A stretch of 64,000 nucleotides of DNA, taken from SZAS-103 sp038216155 (GTDB taxonomy: Bacteria > Pseudomonadota > Gammaproteobacteria > Xanthomonadales > Xanthomonadaceae). Made by a program: the position numbers and the translations under genes. The stretch lies in assembly GCA_038216155.1 (NCBI GenBank), contig JBBQQH010000003.1:1-64000 (forward strand). Reading direction: 5' to 3'. The notes beneath the pieces are model-generated. The model saw only the letters and a program-made list of their open reading frames with translations, did not search any database and had not been told where the DNA came from. Below are positions 9,011 to 17,543 of the stretch, one piece after another; position 1 is the stretch's first letter; each line of letters starts with the position of its first letter.

Positions 9011-11398
9011 ATGAACGCATCGGTCGGATTGGTAAATCGCGCCGAGCATCTGCGTGCGGCGATCGACGAAGCAGGCTATCGCTACCATGTGCTCGACGAA
9101 CTGCAGATTCCCGATGCCGAATACGACGCGCTGCTGCGCGAACTCGAGGCGATCGAGGCCGAGCATCCCGAACTGATCGCGATTGATTCGCCCACGCAAC
9201 GCGTGGGAGCCGCGCCTTCGGGTGCATTCGGTCAAGTGCGACATGCGCTGCCGATGCTGTCGTTGAACAACGCATTCACGCGCACGGATGTTGCGGCAGA
9301 CGAGGATCGTTATCAGGAAGTGCGCGACTTCGTGCGCCGGATCGAGCGCACGCTCGAGATTGCCGATCCGCAGTTCTCCGCAGAACCCAAGCTGGACGGA
9401 CTGGCGATCAGCCTGCGTTTTGAAGACGGCGTGTTTGTGCAGGGTGCGACCCGCGGCGATGGCGAATCCGGCGAAGACGTCAGTGCCAATCTGCGCACGA
9501 TCAACTCGATTCCTCTGCGCCTGCGCGGCACCGATTGGCCGCGGGTGCTGGAAGTGCGCGGCGAGGTGTATATGCCGCGAGCTGCGTTCCAACGCTATAA
9601 CGCAGCCGCGCTGGCGAATGGTGATAAGACGATGGCCAATCCGCGCAACGGTGCCGCCGGCTCTCTGCGCCAGCTCGATCCACGCATTACAGCAAAGCGT
9701 CCGCTCGCGTTCTATGCGTATGCGGTAGGCGCGGTCGAAGATGGGGTCTTGCCCGCGACCCATTCGCAGGTATTGCAGTCGCTGAAGCGGTTTGGTTTTC
9801 CGGTGGCCGCAGAAGTGGATGTGGTGCGTGGTGTTGACGGATTGATCGATTATTACCAGCGCATCGGCGCGCTTCGCGATGGGTTGCCGTACGACATCGA
9901 CGGCGTGGTCTACAAGCTCGACGATTTTGCGGGGCAGCAGGCGCTGGGCTTCGTCTCACGTGCGCCGCGCTGGGCGCTGGCGCACAAGTTTCCAGCGCAG
10001 GAGCAAACCACCACGGTCGAAGCAATTGGGGTCAGTATCGGACGCACTGGCGCGGCGACACCTTTCGCATGGCTTGCGCCGGTACACGTGGCCGGCGTCA
10101 CCGTTTCGAAAGCGACGCTGCACAACGCCGACCAGGTTGCCCGGCTCGACGTGCGTGCGGGAGACAGCGTGATTGTGCGTCGCGCCGGCGACGTGATTCC
10201 GGAAGTGGTTCGGGTGATTCTGGAGCGACGTCCCGATGGCACGCAGCGGTGGCAGATGCCGGAAACCTGCCCAATCTGCGGTTCGGCAATCGTGCGCGAG
10301 CAAGGCGAATCGGTGTCGCGCTGTACGGGCGGGCTGACCTGCGGCGCGCAACGGCGCGAAGCGCTGACCCATTTCGCATCGCGTCGCGCCATGGATATCG
10401 AAGGGCTGGGCGAGCGTTTTGCCGATGCGTTGGCTGAACTGGGTTTCGTCAAATCGGTGGCCGATCTGTATCGGCTGACCTTGGATGACCTGCTGGAAAT
10501 GAAGCGGCAGATCGACGAGCGTGACAACAACACGCCGGAAACAGTGAAAGTTGGCAAGATCGCGACCAAGTGGGCGCAGAACCTGATCGACGCGATCGCC
10601 GACAGCAAGCGCAGCACGCTCGCGCGCTTTTTGTACGCACTGGGCATTGCGCACGTGGGCGAGAGCACTGCAAAAACACTGGCGATCTGGCTCGGTTCGC
10701 TGGATATCGTGCGCAACATGCCGGCGCGCCTGCTGCGCGCGCTGCCGGACATTGGCGTGGAAGTGGCGCAGTCGATCGCGACGTTCTTCGCGCAGCCTGG
10801 TAATCGCAACGTAGTCGATGCGTTGCTGGCGGCGGGCATTCGCTTCAGCGACGAATCCGCACCATCGCCGCAACTGCGCGAACGCCTTAATCTTGCGCAA
10901 CTGCTGGCGAGCCTGCCAGTCGATCAACTTGGCGGCGTCGGCGCGCAGAAGCTCGCGGACGGCTTCAGCAGCATGCAGCTGCTGGCCGATGCCGGCGCGG
11001 ATGCGTGGAGGGATCGCGGCTTGCCGCAGGCCGCGGTCGACAACTTCGCCGAGTACCTCGCGGATGCGGCGCAACTCGCGCAACTGCTGGCCGATGCGAC
11101 ACAGCTCGAACGCGTGCTCTCCATGGTTCCGGCAAAGGTCAGTCGCAGTGCCGGTCCACTGGACGGCATGATCTTTGTGTTGACTGGCGGCCTGTCCTCG
11201 CTGTCGCGCGAACAGGCGGGCGAACAGTTGGAAGCGCTCGGCGCGAAAGTTGCCGGTAGCGTGTCAAAAAAAACCAGCGTGGTGGTCGCCGGCGAAAATG
11301 CCGGCAGCAAGTTGGCCAAAGCGAACGAACTGGGGCTCGAGATCTGGGACGAGACACGATTGCTCGCCGTGCTTGCCGAACATCAGTCGGCAGAGTGA
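9011..11398 (+). CDS. ligA: NAD-dependent DNA ligase LigA
   Basis: Seals nicks in duplex DNA using NAD+, with roles in replication and repair. The nucleotidyl-transferase Lys is K127 in EPKLDGLAIS, preceded by the LSLNNAF region of domain Ia. Further on are the OB fold, a four-Cys zinc finger (CPICGSAIV, then two Cys about 20 residues later), helix-hairpin-helix repeats and a C-terminal BRCT domain (MIFVLTGGLSSLSREQAGEQ). At 795 aa it is about 120 residues longer than E. coli LigA, as is usual in Xanthomonadales; extra material lies around residues 490-520 and 640-690. Its TGA overlaps the GTG start of epmA. Confidence 0.97.
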   Translation: MNASVGLVNRAEHLRAAIDEAGYRYHVLDELQIPDAEYDALLRELEAIEAEHPELIAIDSPTQRVGAAPSGAFGQVRHALPMLSLNNAFTRTDVAADEDRYQEVRDFVRRIERTLEIADPQFSAEPKLDGLAISLRFEDGVFVQGATRGDGESGEDVSANLRTINSIPLRLRGTDWPRVLEVRGEVYMPRAAFQRYNAAALANGDKTMANPRNGAAGSLRQLDPRITAKRPLAFYAYAVGAVEDGVLPATHSQVLQSLKRFGFPVAAEVDVVRGVDGLIDYYQRIGALRDGLPYDIDGVVYKLDDFAGQQALGFVSRAPRWALAHKFPAQEQTTTVEAIGVSIGRTGAATPFAWLAPVHVAGVTVSKATLHNADQVARLDVRAGDSVIVRRAGDVIPEVVRVILERRPDGTQRWQMPETCPICGSAIVREQGESVSRCTGGLTCGAQRREALTHFASRRAMDIEGLGERFADALAELGFVKSVADLYRLTLDDLLEMKRQIDERDNNTPETVKVGKIATKWAQNLIDAIADSKRSTLARFLYALGIAHVGESTAKTLAIWLGSLDIVRNMPARLLRALPDIGVEVAQSIATFFAQPGNRNVVDALLAAGIRFSDESAPSPQLRERLNLAQLLASLPVDQLGGVGAQKLADGFSSMQLLADAGADAWRDRGLPQAAVDNFAEYLADAAQLAQLLADATQLERVLSMVPAKVSRSAGPLDGMIFVLTGGLSSLSREQAGEQLEALGAKVAGSVSKKTSVVVAGENAGSKLAKANELGLEIWDETRLLAVLAEHQSAE

Positions 11399-12429
11399 GC
11401 GAGCCCCGGCTGCCGGGTGCCGATCCTGTCGCGCTGCGAATGCGGGCGAACCTCTATCGCTTGATTCGCGAGTTCTTCGCCCAGCGCGATGTGCTGGAAG
11501 TGGAAACGCCGATCCTGTCGCGCGCTGGCACCACCGATCCCAATATCGCAAGTTTTTCACTCGACGCCTCGTCGGTGCTGCAATCCCCGGAGTCAACTTC
11601 GCCCGCTGACCGCACGGTGAGTGATATGCGTTGGCTGCGCACTTCACCTGAGTTCGCGCTCAAGCGGCTGCTGGCCTCTGGCGTGGGCAATTGCTACGAG
11701 ATTGGCCGCGTGTTCCGGCGCGGCGAGGCCGGGCGAAATCACAATCCCGAATTCACGATGCTTGAATGGTATCGGCTCGGCTGGGATCATCGGCGCCTGA
11801 TGCGCGAGGTGACAGACCTTGTTCTCGCCGTGTCAGCGGCGCTGGGGCGAGCAGTGCGACCAAGCGAGATCAGCTATCGCGCGTTGTACGTTCAAACACT
11901 GGGCATCGACCCGTTCACCGCCAGCAGTGAGGAGATCAAGGATGCGCTCGGGTCGCAGCTGTTGGATGACTCCGGGCTAGGTCGCGACGACTGGCTGGAC
12001 CTGCTGATGACCCATCGCATCCAGCCGCAATTGGCAGCTGACGGCTTGCTGCTGGTGTACGACTATCCAGCGAGCCAGTGCGCATTGGCGCGGATCCGCG
12101 AGCCGGGCACCAGCGCTGCGCAAAACCAGAAGCCCTTCGCAGTGGCCGAACGCTTCGAGGCCTATCTGGGCTCGTTGGAACTGGCCAATGGCTACCATGA
12201 GTTGACCGACGCGACCGAACAACGCAGCCGCTTTGAGCGCGATCTGGATGTGCGTCGCGCACGCGGCGACGCCTGCCCGCCCATAGACGAGGCGCTGTTG
12301 CAGGCAATGCAGCACGACGGCCTGCCCAGTTGCGCAGGCGTGGCATTGGGGCTGGATCGATTGCTGATGTCGTTGCTAGGCCGCGACCGGATTGCTGCCA
12401 GTCTTGCGTTTGACTGGAAAAGAGCATGA
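11395..12429 (+). CDS. epmA: Elongation factor P (R)-beta-lysine ligase EpmA
   Basis: Class II lysyl-tRNA synthetase-like enzyme (GenX/PoxA/YjeA) that attaches beta-lysine to a conserved lysine of elongation factor P. At 344 aa it lacks the anticodon-binding domain of LysS. Class II motifs are clear: motif 1 VLEVETPILSRAGTTDPNI, motif 2 FRRGEAGRNHNPEFTMLEWY, motif 3 GVALGLDRLLMSLLG. The start is GTG at 11395, overlapping the ligA stop by four bases (GTGA), so the two genes are probably translationally coupled. efp and epmB are not in the window. Confidence 0.93.
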   Translation: MSEPRLPGADPVALRMRANLYRLIREFFAQRDVLEVETPILSRAGTTDPNIASFSLDASSVLQSPESTSPADRTVSDMRWLRTSPEFALKRLLASGVGNCYEIGRVFRRGEAGRNHNPEFTMLEWYRLGWDHRRLMREVTDLVLAVSAALGRAVRPSEISYRALYVQTLGIDPFTASSEEIKDALGSQLLDDSGLGRDDWLDLLMTHRIQPQLAADGLLLVYDYPASQCALARIREPGTSAAQNQKPFAVAERFEAYLGSLELANGYHELTDATEQRSRFERDLDVRRARGDACPPIDEALLQAMQHDGLPSCAGVALGLDRLLMSLLGRDRIAASLAFDWKRA

Positions 12430-12633
12430 CTTGGCCTGCGCTAGTGTGCGCCGGCACTATCGAGCAAGGGTGGGCGAGCTCGGCCGGCCGTGCGCCCATG
12501 TCCAGCGCACATTAATAACGAAAAATTGAAATCCCGTTCATCAGGGCGGCATATAGTTTGTCTGTGGCGCGCCAGATTCTTAGAGCGCTCCATTTCGATC
12601 TGGGCTTGTGGGAACCCGAAAGGAGAAATGCCG

Positions 12634-13407
12634 ATGAAAACGTTCCGATGGATTCTGGGGCTGTGTGTGGCGATGCTTGCTGGGCAGGCGTTCGCGCAAT
12701 TCGATGACGGTTACGATTATTACCAATACGGATATGACCGCAACGATCGCACATTCGAGTGCAAATCCAGTGGCTACGATCCCAACTATTGCCGAGTGAA
12801 CACGCGCAACGGCGTACGCCTTGTGCGACAAACTTCCACCTCTGACTGCACCCAAGGTCGCACTTGGGGCTATGACGATCGCGGTGTGTGGGTAAGCGAC
12901 GGTTGCCAGGCGCGCTTTGCGGTGATCGGCAACGACAGGCCTGACTATGGGAATCGTCCGGACTACGGCAATGGAAATAGCAGCGGGGGCTCGCGGGTCG
13001 TGCGTTGCGAATCCACCGGGCATGATCGCCAGCGCTGTCGAGTCGATACCCGCGGTGGCGTGCGCTTGGTGCGGCAGATTTCCAGCACGACCTGCCGCCA
13101 GGGTCGCAACTGGGGATACGATCGAAACGGGATCTGGGTCGACAGTGGCTGCCGCGCCGATTTTCGCGTAAGCGGTTATGGCGGCGATGTCGACCCGGGC
13201 TCTGCGCGCCAGACCATCCGTTGCGAGTCGATCGGCAGCAACACCAATCGCTGCCGAGCTGATACCCGCGGCGGTGTGCGCATGGTGCGGCAGATTTCAA
13301 GTACCACCTGCCGACAGGGACGCAACTGGGGCTATGACGACCGCTCGATCTGGGTCAGCGGTGGTTGCCGTGCCGACTTCCAGACCGGCGGGACGTATCA
13401 GTATTGA
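12634..13407 (+). CDS. Secreted DUF3011 triple-repeat protein
   Basis: Exported protein of 257 aa with no assigned function. A signal peptide (MKTFRWILGLCVAMLAGQAFA) is followed by an Asp/Tyr-rich segment and three DUF3011 modules at about residues 40-100, 125-185 and 195-250. Each module has the pattern C-x-S-x-G-x4-C, RVDTRGGVRLVRQ, a central Cys, GRNWGYD, IWV and a final C-x-A-x-F. Modules 2 and 3 are close to identical at protein and DNA level, which suggests recent duplication. Two ATGs are in frame; the second (12634) is chosen because AGGAGA sits seven bases upstream and the first is only one base from it. An intrinsic terminator follows. Confidence 0.85.
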   Translation: MKTFRWILGLCVAMLAGQAFAQFDDGYDYYQYGYDRNDRTFECKSSGYDPNYCRVNTRNGVRLVRQTSTSDCTQGRTWGYDDRGVWVSDGCQARFAVIGNDRPDYGNRPDYGNGNSSGGSRVVRCESTGHDRQRCRVDTRGGVRLVRQISSTTCRQGRNWGYDRNGIWVDSGCRADFRVSGYGGDVDPGSARQTIRCESIGSNTNRCRADTRGGVRMVRQISSTTCRQGRNWGYDDRSIWVSGGCRADFQTGGTYQY

Positions 13408-13446
13408 TCGGTCGCGATTGATCCAGCTATCGGCAATCGACAACAG

Positions 13447-13481
13447 CGAACGGGACGAGCGATCCGCCCCGTTCGATTTTT
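13447..13481 (+). terminator. Intrinsic terminator after the DUF3011 gene
   Basis: Inverted arms CGAACGGG (13447-13454) and CCCGTTCG (13468-13475) enclose a 13-base loop and are followed at once by ATTTTTC. It lies 40 bases after the stop codon of the DUF3011 gene and separates it from mtnA. Confidence 0.75.
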
Positions 13482-13582
13482 CAAACGTGGCGTAACTGGG
13501 TGCTGACGATCGCGGTCGTCCGTAGCTGCATTACCGCAGCTGCGAAGATGGCCCTCCGACCTATTCCTGATTAACCAATTGC

Positions 13583-14659
13583 ATGATCAATCCTTTGCCT
13601 CTCGATTTCGATCGCTACGACCGCGTGCGTCCCATTCGCTGGGCAGATGATCACTTGCAGTTGCTCGACCAGCGCAAGTTGCCGCAGCAGGTTGAGTACG
13701 TCGATTGCGACGACGCCGATGCCGTAGTAAATGCGATTCGCGATCTGGTCGTGCGCGGTGCACCGGCGATCGGCATCGCGGCGGCGTGGGGCGTGCTGCT
13801 GGCAACACGCGGTGTGGATGCGTCATCCGGGCGAGAGGCCTTGGCCGTGATCGAGCCGGCGATCGCGCGATTGCAGGCGGCGCGACCGACAGCGGTCAAT
13901 TTGGCATGGGCACTGACGCGCATGCGCAGCTGCCTTCTGGCGTCATCCGGCGACTGGCGTCAAAGACTACTGGCCGAAGCGCGCGCGATCGAAACCGAAG
14001 ATCTTGCTGCCAATCGCCATATGGGCGCGATCGGCGCGGCATTGATCGAATCCGATTCCGGCGTGCTCACTCATTGCAATACGGGTTCGCTGGCGACGGC
14101 GGGATTCGGCACCGCGCTTGGAGTGATTCGCGCCGGCGTCGCCAGTGGCCACATCGCTCGTGTCTACGCGGGTGAGACGCGACCATGGATGCAGGGCACG
14201 CGGCTCACTGTTTGGGAGCTGCAGCAGGATGGCATCGAGGCGACATTGATTGCCGATTCGGCCGGCGCGCACCTGATGAAATCCGGCGCGGTGCAATGGC
14301 TGATCTTCGGCGCGGATCGTATCTGTGCCAATGGCGATGTCGCCAACAAGATCGGCAGTTATCAGCTCGCGATTGTCGCGCGCTATCACGGAGTCAAGGT
14401 GATGGTGGTTGCGCCGGCGTCCACCGTCGACATGCAGATGGCCGATGGCAACGACATCGAGATCGAATTGCGCGATGGCGCAGAATTGCTCTCGGTTGGT
14501 GGCACGCGGATGGCCGCCGAGGGCATCCAGGCGTGGAATCCGGTGTTCGATGTGACGCCTGCGGAGTTGATTGATGTGATCGTCACCGAACGCGGCGCGC
14601 TACAGGCTCCGGATGCGGCGAAAATGGCCAGCCTGTTTGGCCCATTGTCAAGCACCTAA
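13583..14659 (+). CDS. mtnA: S-methyl-5-thioribose-1-phosphate isomerase MtnA
   Basis: Aldose-ketose isomerase of the methionine salvage pathway, 358 aa, related to eIF2B. The catalytic Cys (C165) lies in GVLTHCNTGSLATAGFGTAL and the catalytic Asp in FGADRICANGDVANKIGSYQ. Also seen are the N-terminal VVRGAPAIGIAAAWGV and the RLTVWELQQDGI segment. The gene is 151 bases upstream of gyrA, an arrangement common in Xanthomonadales. No other salvage gene is in the window. Confidence 0.95.
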   Translation: MINPLPLDFDRYDRVRPIRWADDHLQLLDQRKLPQQVEYVDCDDADAVVNAIRDLVVRGAPAIGIAAAWGVLLATRGVDASSGREALAVIEPAIARLQAARPTAVNLAWALTRMRSCLLASSGDWRQRLLAEARAIETEDLAANRHMGAIGAALIESDSGVLTHCNTGSLATAGFGTALGVIRAGVASGHIARVYAGETRPWMQGTRLTVWELQQDGIEATLIADSAGAHLMKSGAVQWLIFGADRICANGDVANKIGSYQLAIVARYHGVKVMVVAPASTVDMQMADGNDIEIELRDGAELLSVGGTRMAAEGIQAWNPVFDVTPAELIDVIVTERGALQAPDAAKMASLFGPLSST

Positions 14660-14706
14660 GTGCTTGTTTAGTGGGCAAAATTATGATGAATTTCGCTCGC
14701 TGATCC

Positions 14707-14715
14707 TGCTATAAT
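14707..14715 (+). promoter_or_regulatory. Extended -10 promoter of gyrA
   Basis: TGCTATAAT combines the TG extension with a perfect -10 hexamer (14710-14715), in an AT-richer stretch between mtnA and gyrA. It lies 95 bases before the gyrA ATG. A convincing -35 hexamer is lacking, as expected for the extended -10 class. Confidence 0.65.
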
Positions 14716-14810
14716 TTGCGCTTCCCCAAAGGCCCGCTGGCGCATCTCAGCCGCGCGGCGTTTGTGCGTTTCAAACTGCGGTTCGCACGCCGCCCGAACA
14801 CGGATTACGC

Positions 14811-17456
14811 ATGGCAGATCTGGCGAAGGAAATCATTCCGGTCAACCTCGAAGACGAGATGCGCAAGAGCTATCTCGATTACGCGATGAGCGTGATCGTC
14901 GGGCGTGCGCTGCCGGATGTGCGCGATGGCCTCAAGCCGGTGCATCGTCGCGTGTTGTTCGCCATGCACGAACTCGGCGCGCATTCCAACAAGCCGTATT
15001 ACAAGTCCGCGCGCATCGTCGGTGACGTGATCGGCAAATACCATCCGCACGGCGATCAATCCGTGTACGACACGCTGGTGCGCATGGCTCAACCGTTCTC
15101 GCTGCGTTACATGTTGGTGGATGGGCAGGGCAACTTCGGCTCCGTCGATGGCGATCCGGCGGCGGCGATGCGCTACACCGAAGCGCGCATGGCCAAACTC
15201 ACGCACGAGTTGATGGCCGACATCGACAAGGACACAGTTGATTTCAGGCCCAACTACGACGAGAAGGAATACGAACCGACGGTGATGCCAACGCGGGTGC
15301 CGAACCTGCTGGTGAACGGCTCCGCCGGTATCGCGGTCGGCATGGCCACCAACATCCCGCCGCACAACTTGAACGAGGTGATCGCCGGCACGCTCGCGTT
15401 GATCGATGATCCCGAGATCGAAGTCGAAGGGCTGATGCAGCACATTCCTGGTCCGGATTTCCCGACCGCCGGCATCATCAACGGTGCTGCAGGAATCCAT
15501 GCCGCCTATCGCACCGGTCGTGGTCGCGTGTTGATGCGTGCACTGGCCGCAGTCGAAGTCGATGAGAAGACCGGTCGCGAAGCAATCGCGGTGACCGAGT
15601 TGCCATACCAGGTCAACAAGGCGCGGCTGATCGAGAAGATCGCCGAGCTGGTCAAGGAAAAGAAACTCGATGGCATCAGCGAATTGCGTGATGAATCCGA
15701 CAAGGATGGCATGCGCATCTACATCGAGATCAAGCGCGGCGAATCGGCCGAGGTGGTGCTCAACAACCTGTATCAGCAAACGCAGATGCAGTCCGTGTTT
15801 GGTATCAACATGGTCGCGCTGGTCGACGGGCGGCCGCGACTGCTCAATCTCAAGGACATGCTGGAGGCATTCGTTCGGCATCGGCGCGAAGTGGTCACCC
15901 GCCGCACGATTTTCGAGTTGCGCAAGGCGCGTGCGCGCGCGCATATCCTCGAAGGGCTGACCGTCGCGCTGGCCAATATCGACGAGATGATCGAAGTGAT
16001 CAAGACATCGGCCAATCCGCAGATCGCGCGCGAGCGACTGCTCGATCGCACTTGGGAGCCGGGTCTGGTGCGCGCCTTGCTCGGTGCCGATGGTGCGCAG
16101 GATTCGCGTCCCGAGGATCTTGCAAAGACGATCGGCTTGCAGGACAGCGGTTACCAGTTGTCTGAGGTGCAGGCCAAGGAAATTCTGGAGATGCGCCTGA
16201 ACCGCCTCACTGGGCTGGAACAGGACAAACTCACCGACGAATACAAGGGCTTGCTGGAAACGATTCGTGGCCTGATCGAGATTCTCGAGAATCCCGACGT
16301 GCTGCTCGATGTGATCCGCACCGAACTGGTCAACCTGCGCGAGGAATTCGGCGATGCGCGCCGCACCGAAATCCGCGCCAGCCAGGAAGACCTCGACATC
16401 CTCGACCTGATCGTGCCCGAGGACGTAGTGGTCACGCTGTCCAATACCGGTTACGCAAAGCGCCAGCCGGTCAGTGCCTATCGCGCGCAGAAGCGCGGCG
16501 GCAAGGGACGTTCGGTGACCGCAGTGAAAGACGAGGATTTCGTCGATCGGCTCTGGATTGCCAACACCCATGACACGTTACTGACCTTCACCAGCGCCGG
16601 TCGCGTGTTCTGGTTGCGCGTGCATCAGTTACCCGACGCCGGCCCGAACGCGCGTGGTCGACCGATCGTGAACTGGTTGCCCTTGGAATCGGGCGAGCAG
16701 GTGCAGGCGGTGTTGCCCGTGCGCGAGTTCAGCGATGACCGCTACGTGTTTTTCGCCACCCGCAACGGCACCGTGAAGAAGACCGCGCTCAGCGACTACG
16801 CGCGACCGCGCAGCACCGGTATTCGTGCGATCGATCTGGACGAAACCGATGGACTGGTCGACGTGCAGCTCACCAATGGCAGCAGCGAAGTGATGTTGTT
16901 CGCCTCCAACGGCAAGGCGGTGCGCTTTGCCGAGGATGCGGTTCGCGCGATGGGTCGCACCGCGCATGGCGTCCGCGGCATTCGCCTGGCGCCGGGCGAA
17001 ACCGTGCAGAGTTTGATCGTGATCGACGGCGATGGCGACATCCTGACCGCCAGTGAGAATGGCTTCGGCAAGCGCACCCCGCAGGCCGAATACCCGGTGA
17101 AGGGTCGCGGCATTCAGGGCGTGATCGCGCTCAAGACCGGATCGCGCAATGGTTCTCTGGTGGGCGCGGTGCAGTTGACCGACGAGCACGAGATCCTGTT
17201 GATTTCCGATCAGGGCACGATGGTGCGCACACGCGCCGCCGAAATCTCGCAGGTCGGCCGCAACACCAAGGGCGTCACCTTGATGCGTGTGGCTGACGGT
17301 GAGAAATTGATTGCGCTACAGCGGGTCGATGCATTCGTCGAGGACGATGGCGAAGCGGAGGATGGAGGTGCCGATGGCGGGCCGCTGGATTTGGTGCCGC
17401 CTGTCACCGATAGTCCAACCGCGACGCGGGGCGACGACGCACCGGCTGTCGATTGA
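14811..17456 (+). CDS. gyrA: DNA gyrase subunit A
   Basis: Breakage-reunion subunit of the type II topoisomerase that introduces negative supercoils, 881 aa. The catalytic Tyr is in AAMRYTEARM (position 122 in E. coli). The quinolone-resistance region reads KYHPHGDQSVYDT, giving Gln83, Ser84 and Asp87; E. coli has Ser83. The GyrA box in the C-terminal domain reads QKRGGKG, and the beta-pinwheel blades follow. The C-terminus ends in an acidic tail. gyrB is not in the window. An extended -10 promoter lies 95 bases upstream. Confidence 0.98.
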   Translation: MADLAKEIIPVNLEDEMRKSYLDYAMSVIVGRALPDVRDGLKPVHRRVLFAMHELGAHSNKPYYKSARIVGDVIGKYHPHGDQSVYDTLVRMAQPFSLRYMLVDGQGNFGSVDGDPAAAMRYTEARMAKLTHELMADIDKDTVDFRPNYDEKEYEPTVMPTRVPNLLVNGSAGIAVGMATNIPPHNLNEVIAGTLALIDDPEIEVEGLMQHIPGPDFPTAGIINGAAGIHAAYRTGRGRVLMRALAAVEVDEKTGREAIAVTELPYQVNKARLIEKIAELVKEKKLDGISELRDESDKDGMRIYIEIKRGESAEVVLNNLYQQTQMQSVFGINMVALVDGRPRLLNLKDMLEAFVRHRREVVTRRTIFELRKARARAHILEGLTVALANIDEMIEVIKTSANPQIARERLLDRTWEPGLVRALLGADGAQDSRPEDLAKTIGLQDSGYQLSEVQAKEILEMRLNRLTGLEQDKLTDEYKGLLETIRGLIEILENPDVLLDVIRTELVNLREEFGDARRTEIRASQEDLDILDLIVPEDVVVTLSNTGYAKRQPVSAYRAQKRGGKGRSVTAVKDEDFVDRLWIANTHDTLLTFTSAGRVFWLRVHQLPDAGPNARGRPIVNWLPLESGEQVQAVLPVREFSDDRYVFFATRNGTVKKTALSDYARPRSTGIRAIDLDETDGLVDVQLTNGSSEVMLFASNGKAVRFAEDAVRAMGRTAHGVRGIRLAPGETVQSLIVIDGDGDILTASENGFGKRTPQAEYPVKGRGIQGVIALKTGSRNGSLVGAVQLTDEHEILLISDQGTMVRTRAAEISQVGRNTKGVTLMRVADGEKLIALQRVDAFVEDDGEAEDGGADGGPLDLVPPVTDSPTATRGDDAPAVD

Positions 17457-17543
17457 GTCTTGCGCAGTCGGAAAGATTAAATCGTCACCAGACGCGTGCA
17501 TTGCGTGCCGCATACTGCCGCCAACTTCGGACAGGATCAGCGA

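Noticed and set aside
12526..12557. TTGAAA and TATAGT upstream of the DUF3011 gene as a promoter
   Set aside because: The 20-base spacing is too long and no alternative -35 fits.
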